Positions 1 through 5,914 of a stretch of DNA of 8,924 nucleotides are shown here, one piece after another; positions within the stretch are counted from its first letter, which is position 1; every line of letters begins with the position of its first letter. This DNA comes from Gammaproteobacteria bacterium (GTDB taxonomy: Bacteria; Pseudomonadota; Gammaproteobacteria; Steroidobacterales; Steroidobacteraceae). A program made the position numbers and the translations under genes. The stretch covers positions 1 to 8,924 of the forward strand of contig JASHUC010000244.1 in the NCBI GenBank assembly GCA_030040235.1, in the 5' to 3' direction. The notes below the pieces were generated by a model that did not search any database, had not been told where the DNA came from, and worked only from the letters and a program-made list of their open reading frames with translations.

Positions 1-1
1 C

Positions 2-217
2 GGATTCAAAGCAGGCGCAGCCGACGGACATCATCTGCAGAATCGCTCCTCACGCGATGCGCTGGTCATCGAGATCGGAACGCGCCGCCCGCAGGAAGAG
101 GAAGTCATCTACCCGGACATCGATTTGAAGCTGCCGCGCGGAGTGGGCAGCTTTACGCACGCGGACGGCTCGCCGTACGCCGAGGCGAAGCCTCGAGGCC
201 CGAGGGACGGCAGGTAG
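2..217 (+). CDS. Cupin-domain protein, 3' end only
   Basis: The frame is open from the window edge to TAG at 215-217 and encodes the last 71 residues of a protein. The visible part begins in the middle of a small beta-barrel: GFKAG, then DGHHLQNRS (residues 8-16), VIEIGTR, YPDIDL and a tail with HADGSPY. This series is typical of the C-terminal half of short stand-alone cupin proteins of about 150-160 residues. In such proteins the His of GHH and the following Asn belong to the second metal-binding cupin motif. Nothing here reveals the substrate. Many relatives are annotated only as 'cupin domain-containing protein', so no specific reaction is proposed. The start and first cupin motif lie upstream of the window. 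The MOSC gene begins 48 bp downstream on the same strand, so the two may be cotranscribed. The family call rests on recognition of the motif series, without a database search. Confidence 0.75.
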   Translation, partial: GFKAGAADGHHLQNRSSRDALVIEIGTRRPQEEEVIYPDIDLKLPRGVGSFTHADGSPYAEAKPRGPRDGR

Positions 218-249
218 CCGGCAAGGAGCCGGCAACTCGCCGGCAACGA
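217..249 (+). repeat. Three 11-bp tandem repeats, GCCGGCAA + 3 nt
   Basis: GCCGGCAA occurs at 217-224, 228-235 and 239-246, an exact 11-bp period. The variable tri-nucleotides are GGA, CTC and CGA. Each unit contains the 6-bp palindrome GCCGGC. The array starts at the last base of the cupin stop codon and ends shortly before the ribosome binding site of the MOSC gene (GGAGAGG, 253-259). It may be a replication-slippage product or a protein-binding array. There is no T-tract, so it is not an intrinsic terminator. Confidence 0.8.
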
Positions 250-265
250 CACGGAGAGGCACCCG

Positions 266-1102
266 ATGACGCAGCGTGGGGAAGGCCGCCGGATGACGAG
301 CGTCCAGGAGCTCAACGTCTATCCGGTGAAGTCGTGCCGCGGCATTGCCCGGCAAACCGTGCGGCTGCAGCCGACGGGGTTCGAGTGGGACCGGCAATGG
401 ATGGTGGTCGATGCGACCGACAGTTTCATCACGCAGCGAACACACCCGAAGCTTGCGACCATCGAGCCCGCGCTCGCTGCCGATGCGCTCTCATTGAGCG
501 CCAAGGGCGCAGGCACGCTGCGTGTTCCGTTCGAGCTCCAGGGGCCACCGGTCACGGTGCGCGTGTGGAACGATATCTGCACGGCGCAGGATCAGGGAGA
601 TGAGCCGAGTGAGTGGCTGAGCGCCGTGCTCGGTGATTCGGTCCGGCTCGTGCGCGTGAGCTCGCAGATGGATCGCATGGCGAACGCGCGGTTCGCCGGG
701 CCCGATCCCGCGCCCGTCACCTTCGTGGATGGCTATCCGATTCTGGTTTGCAACCGCGCCTCGCTCGAGGATCTCAATGCGCGCATGCCGACGCCCATTC
801 CGATGGCGCGCTTCCGGCCCAACCTCGTGCTCGAGGGCCCCGGCCCCTTCGCCGAGGACCGGATCGCGGCGCTCAGAATCGGTGATGTGACCTTGCGGCT
901 CGTGAAGCCCTCCATACGCTGCATCATCACCTCGACGGATCAGCAGACCGGAGAGCGCTCGATCAACCCACTGCCGGTCCTCAAGCAATTCCGCTTCAAC
1001 CGCGAATTGATGGGGGTCGCCTTCGGGGAGAACGCCGTCATCGCCGCGGGCGTCGGCGGGACGATCAGCGTCGGTGCGCGCTGCGCCGCGCGCATGGATT
1101 GA
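266..1102 (+). CDS. MOSC-domain protein (YcbX/mARC-like molybdenum cofactor protein)
   Basis: This 278-residue protein has the two-part architecture of the YcbX/mARC family. An N-terminal MOSC beta-barrel domain opens with VQELNVYPVKSCRGI (about 13-27) and continues through WDRQWMVVD and FITQRTHPKLATI. The MOSC domain proper follows with FVDGYPILVCNRASLEDLN, RFRPNLVLEGPGPFAED and KPSIRCIITSTDQQTG. Cys219 in the RCIIT segment aligns by motif with the cysteine that binds molybdenum in mARC/YcbX enzymes. In that family the protein uses sulfur-free Moco to reduce N-hydroxylated bases, with electrons from partner proteins. E. coli YcbX is longer because of a C-terminal 2Fe-2S ferredoxin domain. 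That domain is absent here, so a separate electron donor would be needed. The ATG at 266 has GGAGAGG six bases upstream. An in-frame ATG at 293 matches the usual family start more closely and cannot be excluded. The gene ends in TGATTAA. Confidence 0.9.
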   Translation: MTQRGEGRRMTSVQELNVYPVKSCRGIARQTVRLQPTGFEWDRQWMVVDATDSFITQRTHPKLATIEPALAADALSLSAKGAGTLRVPFELQGPPVTVRVWNDICTAQDQGDEPSEWLSAVLGDSVRLVRVSSQMDRMANARFAGPDPAPVTFVDGYPILVCNRASLEDLNARMPTPIPMARFRPNLVLEGPGPFAEDRIAALRIGDVTLRLVKPSIRCIITSTDQQTGERSINPLPVLKQFRFNRELMGVAFGENAVIAAGVGGTISVGARCAARMD

Positions 1103-1293
1103 TTAAGACAAATCGGCGGCCCCGGCCGTTCCTACAGGCGACCGATGCGCGGACCGCGCTCCCGACTGTGAGCTCCATGCTGCAGGCGCGTCGAAATTGT
1201 GCACGGCTCCCATGACGGGAGCGTGAGCCTCGGGAACACTTTCGGGCGAGCTTCCATCTCAGCGCAGATCGGCGTGCCGGGGCTAGACACGGC
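1103..1293. other. Intergenic gap before the c-di-GMP gene
   Basis: No gene is supported in these 191 bp. The frame of the downstream gene is open back to a stop at 1213-1215 but has no usable start codon before GTG 1294. The segment holds a perfect 6-bp stem at 1206-1222, described separately, and a short GC palindrome near 1120-1131 (CGGCC-CC-GGCCG) with no T-run, so I do not call a terminator. No convincing -35/-10 pair was found by eye. A promoter for the following gene is expected here but could not be placed. Confidence 0.5.
1204..1227 (+). promoter_or_regulatory. Hairpin/operator-like inverted repeat upstream of c-di-GMP gene
   Basis: GCTCCC (1206-1211) and GGGAGC (1217-1222) form a perfect 6-bp stem around a 5-nt loop, ATGAC. 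It lies 71 bp before the GTG start of the PAS-GGDEF-EAL gene. The wider block CGGCTCCC-ATG-ACGGGAGCGTG is nearly repeated at 1330-1350 inside the first codons of that gene. No poly-T follows. A DNA operator or an RNA structure in the leader are both possible; the sequence alone does not decide. Confidence 0.4.
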
Positions 1294-3285
1294 GTGAGCA
1301 TGTGCGAGTCGCACGAGAAGAATTTCCATCGGCTCCCGCTCACGGGAGTGTCTGCGGCCGCGTGCTCGTTGGCTGCGGAGCCTGCGGCCGCGGCCTCGGC
1401 GGCCACGCATGCGGGCTCGCACGCGCTCTGGCTCGCGATGCTCGGGACCCTCCTGGCGTTCGCCGCGGGCGTCGCGCTCGCCTCGTGGCTCGAGAGGCGC
1501 CGCCGGCCCGACGGGCGGCGTGAGGCGCGCTATCGCGCGGTCCTCGAGCAATCGCCGAATGGGGTACTCATCGGCGATGCGGCGAGCCTGCGTGTCCTCG
1601 ATGCGAATCCCGCGCTCCTCGCCTCGCTCGGCTACTCGGCCGAAGAGATCGCCGGCATACCGCTCGGTCAGATCCTCGCGGACGAAACCGGGGATGCCGC
1701 GAACCTCGCAGACAAGCTGCGCGATCCCCATCCGAGCCTGCCGATGCCGCTCAAGCAGCGGTGCCGGAACGGGACCACTCTCGAGGTGGAGGCGACCGGC
1801 TTTCCGATGATGCTCGAGGAGCAGTCGGTGCTCGCCTTCACGATCAGCGATGTGAGCCTCAAGCGCAAGGTGGAGGCGCGGCTCCTCGAGGAGCAGCAGC
1901 ATCTCGATCACCTCGCGCACCATGATCAGCTGACGGGGCTGCCGAATCGGCACTATCTCACGCATCATCTGCCGGGAGCGATCGAAGAGGCCAAGCGCAA
2001 CGGAACGATGCTGGCGGTGCTCTTCCTGGATCTCGATCGCTTCAAGGACATCAACGACTCGCGGGGCCACGAGACCGGCGACAAGCTGCTCAAGACCGTG
2101 GCGGAGCGGGTGCGCGCGACCGTCCGCGCCGAGGATATGGTCGTGCGCATGGGGGGCGATGAGTTCATCGTCGTCCTGCAGGCCGTCCACAACGCGCAGG
2201 TCATCCACGATATGGCCGCCCGCATCAACGAGGAGCTGAGCGCTCCGGTCATCGTCGACGGGCGGCCGCTCGTGGCGACGGTGAGCATCGGCGTGTGCCT
2301 CTTTCCGCGCGACGGTGTGGACATGGGCGAGCTGCTGCGCCATTCGGACACCGCGATGTATCAAGCGAAGGACCGCGGGCGAAACAACTTCCAGCTTTTC
2401 AGCCCCAACATGGCGCGCAAGATCCGCGAGCGCGTGGCGGTCGAGGCGAGCCTGCGTGCCGCCCTCGAGCGCCAGCAGTTCGACGTGCACTACCAGCCGA
2501 TCATCGACATCGGCTCGAACAAGGTGATGGGTCTCGAGGCGCTGCTGCGCTGGAAGCATCCGACACAGGGATATATCTTGCCGGGCCGCTTCATCGACGT
2601 CGCCGAGGAGACCGGTCTCATCGTGCCGGTCGGGGAGTTCGTTCTGCAGCGGGTGATGCAGGATGCGAACTACTGGCGGCGTGCCGGGGCCACGGCCGTT
2701 CCCATCGCGGTGAACATCTCCGCGGTGCAGCTGCAGCGCTCGAACCTGCGCGACCGGGTCATCGCGCTGTCCCGGGCTTACAACGTGAGTCCCAGCATGC
2801 TGCAGCTCGAGCTCACCGAGAGCACGATGTTCGAGCGGCGCGAATCGCGCGGCGGCGAATCGCGCCGCGATGCGATCTCCCAACTGCGCGATCTCGGCGT
2901 GGGCATCGTCATCGACGACTTCGGGACCGGCTACTCGAGCCTCGGCTACCTCAAGCAATGGCACGTGGACTACCTGAAGATCGATCGCAGCTTCGTGCGC
3001 GACCTGGTGACCGATATGAGCGACCTGGCGATCGTGGGAGCGATCATCGCCATTGCGCGCCATCTCAACATCAAGGTCGTGGCGGAGGGCATCGAAGGCT
3101 GGCAGCAGCTCGAGAAGCTCCGCCAGCTCGGCTGCGGACTCGCACAGGGATTTCTCTTCGCAAAACCGGCACCCGCCTCGCAGTGCCTGCGGCTCCTCTC
3201 GGGCGTGCCGCTCAAGCTCACGGACGAGAGCGCCCCCGCGGGAGACCTCGAGCTGATTCCCACCCTGACACGCACCGGGAGCTGA
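1294..3285 (+). CDS. PAS-GGDEF-EAL cyclic-di-GMP synthase/phosphodiesterase, membrane-anchored
   Basis: The 663-residue product is a hybrid c-di-GMP enzyme. An Ala-rich N-terminus is followed by one hydrophobic segment (about 43-65) and a basic stop-transfer ERRRR. A PAS domain spans about 77-187 (YRAVLEQSPNGVLI, DANPALLASLGYS). The GGDEF domain (about 205-370) has DHLTGLPNR-like DQLTGLPNR, DLDRFKDIND, an intact GGDEF (287-291), and the inhibitory site R278xxD281 exactly five residues before it. The EAL domain (about 386-635) keeps EALLRW (E415), N474 (NISAVQ), E506 (ELTES), DD541-542 (DDFGTGYSS), K562 (LKID), E598 (AEGIE) and Q618 (AQGF). Both the cyclase and the phosphodiesterase halves therefore look active, and which dominates is probably set by the PAS signal. 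GTG 1294 or ATG 1300 starts the frame; neither has a clear Shine-Dalgarno, so expression may be weak or the start uncertain. A 15-bp tandem duplication lies between ELTES and DDFG. Confidence 0.95.
   Translation: MSMCESHEKNFHRLPLTGVSAAACSLAAEPAAAASAATHAGSHALWLAMLGTLLAFAAGVALASWLERRRRPDGRREARYRAVLEQSPNGVLIGDAASLRVLDANPALLASLGYSAEEIAGIPLGQILADETGDAANLADKLRDPHPSLPMPLKQRCRNGTTLEVEATGFPMMLEEQSVLAFTISDVSLKRKVEARLLEEQQHLDHLAHHDQLTGLPNRHYLTHHLPGAIEEAKRNGTMLAVLFLDLDRFKDINDSRGHETGDKLLKTVAERVRATVRAEDMVVRMGGDEFIVVLQAVHNAQVIHDMAARINEELSAPVIVDGRPLVATVSIGVCLFPRDGVDMGELLRHSDTAMYQAKDRGRNNFQLFSPNMARKIRERVAVEASLRAALERQQFDVHYQPIIDIGSNKVMGLEALLRWKHPTQGYILPGRFIDVAEETGLIVPVGEFVLQRVMQDANYWRRAGATAVPIAVNISAVQLQRSNLRDRVIALSRAYNVSPSMLQLELTESTMFERRESRGGESRRDAISQLRDLGVGIVIDDFGTGYSSLGYLKQWHVDYLKIDRSFVRDLVTDMSDLAIVGAIIAIARHLNIKVVAEGIEGWQQLEKLRQLGCGLAQGFLFAKPAPASQCLRLLSGVPLKLTDESAPAGDLELIPTLTRTGS
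1330..1350 (+). promoter_or_regulatory. Second copy of the hairpin motif, inside codons 13-19
   Basis: CTCCCG (1333-1338), loop CTCA, CGGGAG (1343-1348) form a perfect 6-bp stem with a tetraloop. The block CGGCTCCC-GCTC-ACGGGAG-TG closely resembles the upstream block at 1204-1225 and is 126 bp away from it. It is in coding sequence if the gene starts at 1294 or 1300. If translation began further down, for example at the in-frame GTG 1348, it would be leader sequence. Confidence 0.35.
2841..2870 (+). repeat. 15-bp in-frame tandem duplication in the EAL domain
   Basis: The units CGAATCGCGCGGCGG (2841-2855) and CGAATCGCGCCGCGA (2856-2870) match at 13 of 15 positions and encode ESRGG and ESRRD (residues 517-526). 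They fall between the conserved ELTES and DDFG motifs. The spacing there is 30 residues, five more than the roughly 25 I recall for typical EAL domains, which equals one repeat unit. A slippage-generated insertion in a surface loop is the simplest explanation. Confidence 0.7.
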
Positions 3286-3296
3286 GGATCTCCTCA
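3283..3296. other. Inverted repeat spanning both stop codons of the convergent genes
   Basis: TGAGGA-TC-TCCTCA has perfect 6-bp arms. The left arm starts with the TGA stop of the c-di-GMP gene, and the right arm ends with the complement of the TGA stop of the minus-strand exonuclease gene. Only 8 bp separate the two genes. With one bulge the stem extends to GCT/AGC on the outside. No T-run follows on either strand, so it is not a canonical intrinsic terminator, although it could weakly slow converging polymerases. Confidence 0.45.
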
Positions 3297-4280
3297 AGCC
3301 GCTCGAGGGAGGGGGCGGGCCTGGATGCCCTGTTCGGTGAGATAGCGCGCGAGCGCGTCCGTGTAGCCGTGCATGGTGAGCACGCGGCGCGCATTCGTCT
3401 CGCGGCAGGTGGTGATGAGTGCGGGCCAGTCCGCGTGATCCGAGATGACGAAGCCCCGATGGTAGCCCCGGCGGCGCCGCTCGCCCCGCAGGCGCATCCA
3501 GCCCGAGCAGAAGCCGCTCGAGTGGGCCCCGACGCGGCGGATCCAGGAGGTCCCGGCCGCATTGGGCGGGGCGAGCACGAGCGCTCCGCGGTACTCCTTT
3601 TTGCGCTCCTCGGTGGCTGGCGGCGTGGGCGGCATCGAGACCCCGGCGGCGCGATACGCCTCGATGAGCTCGCTCATCGCGCTGTGCACGTGCACGGGGT
3701 CTGAGGTGAAGGCCGCGAGCTCCGCGAGCAGACGTTGTGCCTTGCCGAGTGAATAGCAGAACAGCACCGATGCCAGCCCGTGCTCACGATTCGAGCGCCA
3801 CCAGGTGAGGATCTGCTCGATCACGGCCGTGGTCGACGGCCAACGGTAGATCGGCAGAGCGAAGGTCGATTCCGTGACGAACACATCGCACGCGAGCGGC
3901 TCGAACGGCGCGCACGTCGGATCGGGCTGGCGCTTGTAGTCCCCGGAGACGACCCACACGCGTCCCTCGTGCTCGATGCGGATCTGTGCCGAGCCCAAGA
4001 TGTGCCCGGCCGGGTGCAGCGAGAGGCTCGTGGCGCCGAGCGTGAATCGAGCCCCGTAGTCGAGCGGCGCGATCTGCGGCTGGCCGGCAAGGCGCGTACG
4101 GGCGATTGCCAGCCCCGGTCGTGCGAGAATGTAGCGTGCATGGCCGGGACGCAGGTGATCGCCGTGGCCGTGCGTCACCACGGCGGTCTGCACCGGCTGT
4201 ACGGGGTCGATGTAGAAGTCGCCCGGCGGACAGTAAAGTCCCCGGGGAGTCCTCACGATCAGCTCTGGGAGCGTGCTCAT
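3294..4280 (-). CDS. Metallo-beta-lactamase-fold exonuclease, 'ligase-associated DNA exonuclease' family
   Basis: The 328-residue protein opens with LIVRTPRGLYCPPGDFYIDPVQPV, the signature start of the ligase-associated exonuclease family. It then carries the metal-binding motif H37-G-H39-G-D41-H42, AGH93ILGSAQI, SGD114YKRQPD, the ESTF segment (137-140), SD281H282AD and a C-terminal MH304GY. This is the full histidine/aspartate set for a two-metal site in the beta-CASP/SNM1-like nuclease group. In many bacteria such genes form an operon with an ATP-dependent DNA ligase, an Lhr-type helicase and a phosphoesterase, and are linked to DNA repair. None of those partners is in this window. The ATG at 4280 gives the usual family length. 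The frame stays open upstream to 4766, but that part overlaps the divergent hydrolase gene and has no homologous character. The gene has no good Shine-Dalgarno and converges on the c-di-GMP gene. Confidence 0.9.
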   Translation of the reverse strand: MSTLPELIVRTPRGLYCPPGDFYIDPVQPVQTAVVTHGHGDHLRPGHARYILARPGLAIARTRLAGQPQIAPLDYGARFTLGATSLSLHPAGHILGSAQIRIEHEGRVWVVSGDYKRQPDPTCAPFEPLACDVFVTESTFALPIYRWPSTTAVIEQILTWWRSNREHGLASVLFCYSLGKAQRLLAELAAFTSDPVHVHSAMSELIEAYRAAGVSMPPTPPATEERKKEYRGALVLAPPNAAGTSWIRRVGAHSSGFCSGWMRLRGERRRRGYHRGFVISDHADWPALITTCRETNARRVLTMHGYTDALARYLTEQGIQARPLPRAA

Positions 4281-4322
4281 GGTTCGGATTGAAGCGCGGC
4301 ACGCCCCGCGCGAGGAGAGCGA
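4281..4322. promoter_or_regulatory. 42-bp divergent intergenic region
   Basis: This is the only non-coding DNA between the minus-strand exonuclease gene and the plus-strand hydrolase operon, so any promoters for the two must overlap each other or lie within the opposite coding region. The plus-strand ribosome binding site GAGGAG (4312-4317) sits five bases before GTG 4323. No clear -10/-35 boxes were recognised. Confidence 0.4.
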
Positions 4323-5264
4323 GTGCTCAAGGCACAGTGCGCCAGCGCCGTGCTGATGGTGCGGCCCGCCGCGTTCGATTACAACCGGCAGACCGCCGGC
4401 ACGAACTCCCTGCAGCGCCGGGCAGCCGGCCCAGTCGCGGCAGCGCAGCAGCTCGCCCTCGAGGAATTCGACCAGGTCGCCAGAGCCCTGCGCAGCGAGG
4501 GCGTGCGCGTCTGCGTGGTCGAGGATACGCCCGAGCCTGCCAAGCCGGATGCGGTCTTCCCGAACAACTGGGTGAGCTTCCATGCCGGAGGCACCGTCGT
4601 GCTCTACCCAATGCAGGCGGAGAACCGCCGGCCAGAACGACGGCACGAGATCATCGAGCGGGTGCGCGAGGAGCTTGGGTTCGAGGTGCGCCGCACGCTC
4701 GATCTGACTCGCCTCGAGGCCGCGGGGCGCTTTCTGGAGGGAACCGGCAGCCTGGTGCTCGATCACGTGCGACGCGTCGCGTACGCCTGCCGCTCACCGC
4801 GAACGCACGCGGCGGCGCTCGAAGCGTGGTCGAGTGAGATGGGGTACGAGCCGCTCCTGTTCAGCGCCGCAGGCACCGACGGCAAGCCGCTCTATCACAC
4901 GAACGTCCTCATGTGCATCGGCGCACGCGCCGCCATCGTGGGCGCGCAGTCGATCGCGCCGGGCGACCGCGAGCGCGTGCTCGAGCGCCTCGCCGCCTCC
5001 GGGCGCGAGATCATCGAGATCGGACCCGAGGCCGTCGAGGCCTTCGCGGGCAATGCGCTCGAGCTTGCGAGCTGGGACGAGGCGCTCGGCGATTGCAACG
5101 TGTTCGTGATGTCCACGACGGGTCGCGAAGCGCTCGGCACCCGGGGATTCGCGCGCCTCGCGGCCTGCACGGACAGCGTCCTGGCCGTTCCGCTCCCGAC
5201 CATCGAACGGGTGGGCGGCGGCGGTATTCGCTGCATGCTTGCCGAGGTATTTTTGTCATCGTGA
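4323..5264 (+). CDS. ctlX: CtlX-type citrulline hydrolase / amidinotransferase-family protein
   Basis: The 313-residue protein belongs to the guanidino-group-modifying superfamily, in the branch annotated as citrulline utilization hydrolase CtlX and related to dimethylarginine hydrolases. Visible hallmarks are VLMVRPAAFDYN, PDAVFPNNWVSFH (76-87), LEGTGSLVLDH (138-148; Glu139), the general-base-like His192 in LYHTNVLMCIG, and Cys304 in GGGGIRCMLAEVF near the C-terminus. These supply the acidic residue, the His and the nucleophilic Cys of the family. Known members of this branch hydrolyse citrulline to ornithine, CO2 and ammonia. The superfamily also contains arginine, agmatine and dimethylarginine hydrolases, so the substrate is inferred rather than shown. 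No ornithine-metabolism gene is adjacent. Start GTG 4323 is supported by GAGGAG at 4312-4317. The stop overlaps the plsY start by 4 bp, implying translational coupling and making this the first gene of the run that leads to coaX. Confidence 0.82.
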   Translation: MLKAQCASAVLMVRPAAFDYNRQTAGTNSLQRRAAGPVAAAQQLALEEFDQVARALRSEGVRVCVVEDTPEPAKPDAVFPNNWVSFHAGGTVVLYPMQAENRRPERRHEIIERVREELGFEVRRTLDLTRLEAAGRFLEGTGSLVLDHVRRVAYACRSPRTHAAALEAWSSEMGYEPLLFSAAGTDGKPLYHTNVLMCIGARAAIVGAQSIAPGDRERVLERLAASGREIIEIGPEAVEAFAGNALELASWDEALGDCNVFVMSTTGREALGTRGFARLAACTDSVLAVPLPTIERVGGGGIRCMLAEVFLSS

Positions 5265-5911
5265 CGGAGTTGATCCTCAAGGTCGCGGCGAGCTATCTCC
5301 TCGGGTCGATCCTCGGCAGCCTCGTGCTCGGCCGGCTGACGGGCCGCGGGGACATCCGCGGCGCAGGCAGCCACAATCCCGGCAGTACCAATGCGCTCAG
5401 AGTCCATGGCAAGGCATTTGCGGCCGGCGTCGCCGCGATCGACATCGGCAAGGGCTGGGTCGCCGCCCGGCTACTGCCCGCCATCGCCCTGCCGCTCGCG
5501 CCCGCATCGGCCGACATGCGCGCGTGGATCCCCGCGGCCTGCGGGGCTGCGGTGATGCTCGGTCATGCTTATCCGGTGTGGTTCGGGTTTCGAGGCGGCA
5601 AGGCGGTCGCGGCCTTCCTCGGCGCCGTCCTCGGCCTCGCGCCACGGATCGCGCTTCCCGTCGTCTTCGCCTGGGCGCTCGTGATCGTGCTCACCGGATT
5701 CGTGGGACTCGCATCGATGATCGCGGCCGCCCTGTCGCCCCTCGTTCTTTACTGGCAGGGACTGGCCGGCGCTCGGCCGCTGCTCGCGTTCACGGTCTTT
5801 GCCGCGGCGCTCGTCGTCTTCACCCATCGGGCGAACATCGTGCGCATGCGCGCGCGGTGCGAGCCGCGCGCGCACCGGCTGTGGCTGTTCGGCCGGCGCA
5901 CGGCCTCCTGA
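5261..5911 (+). CDS. plsY: Acyl-phosphate:glycerol-3-phosphate acyltransferase PlsY
   Basis: PlsY is an integral inner-membrane enzyme that moves the acyl group from acyl-phosphate to glycerol-3-phosphate, the first acylation step of phospholipid synthesis. The 216-residue product has the expected size and all three family motifs: SYLLGSILGS plus the glycine-rich loop DIRGAGSHNPGSTNALR (31-47), GHAYPVWFGFRGGKAVA (101-117), and the C-terminal HRANIVRMR (189-197). Four to five hydrophobic segments are visible (about 3-24, 52-80, 90-108, 113-165, 171-188). The loop reads GSHNPGSTN where many members have GSGNxGATN, a conservative variation. The GTG start (5261) lies inside the stop of the upstream hydrolase gene (GTGA overlap). 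birA starts 3 bp after the stop, so cotranscription is very likely. In other gammaproteobacteria plsY is often next to tsaD and folB, so its position here is a rearrangement relative to that order. Confidence 0.95.
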   Translation: MTELILKVAASYLLGSILGSLVLGRLTGRGDIRGAGSHNPGSTNALRVHGKAFAAGVAAIDIGKGWVAARLLPAIALPLAPASADMRAWIPAACGAAVMLGHAYPVWFGFRGGKAVAAFLGAVLGLAPRIALPVVFAWALVIVLTGFVGLASMIAAALSPLVLYWQGLAGARPLLAFTVFAAALVVFTHRANIVRMRARCEPRAHRLWLFGRRTAS

Positions 5912-5914
5912 AGC

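Noticed and set aside
1110..1140. Possible terminator after the MOSC gene (CGGCC-CC-GGCCG)
   Set aside because: The loop is too small, the stem is short and no T-run follows.
1103..1293. A c-di-GMP riboswitch upstream of the GGDEF-EAL gene
   Set aside because: None of the conserved GEMM-type sequence elements could be seen; only a simple hairpin is present.
1132..3297. A 721-codon open frame on the minus strand across the whole PAS-GGDEF-EAL gene
   Set aside because: It is the mirror of a clearly conserved gene in GC-rich DNA, its translation (rich in Arg, His, Glu, Leu) has no family character, and such long antisense frames are expected at this GC content.
2295..3704. 469-codon plus-strand frame overlapping the EAL domain and exonuclease 3' end
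   Set aside because: It is an out-of-frame shadow of the EAL coding sequence, continuing antisense into the exonuclease gene.
4281..4766. N-terminal extension of the minus-strand exonuclease by about 160 codons
   Set aside because: The extension overlaps the divergent hydrolase gene and is not like any part of the exonuclease family, whose usual start matches ATG 4280.
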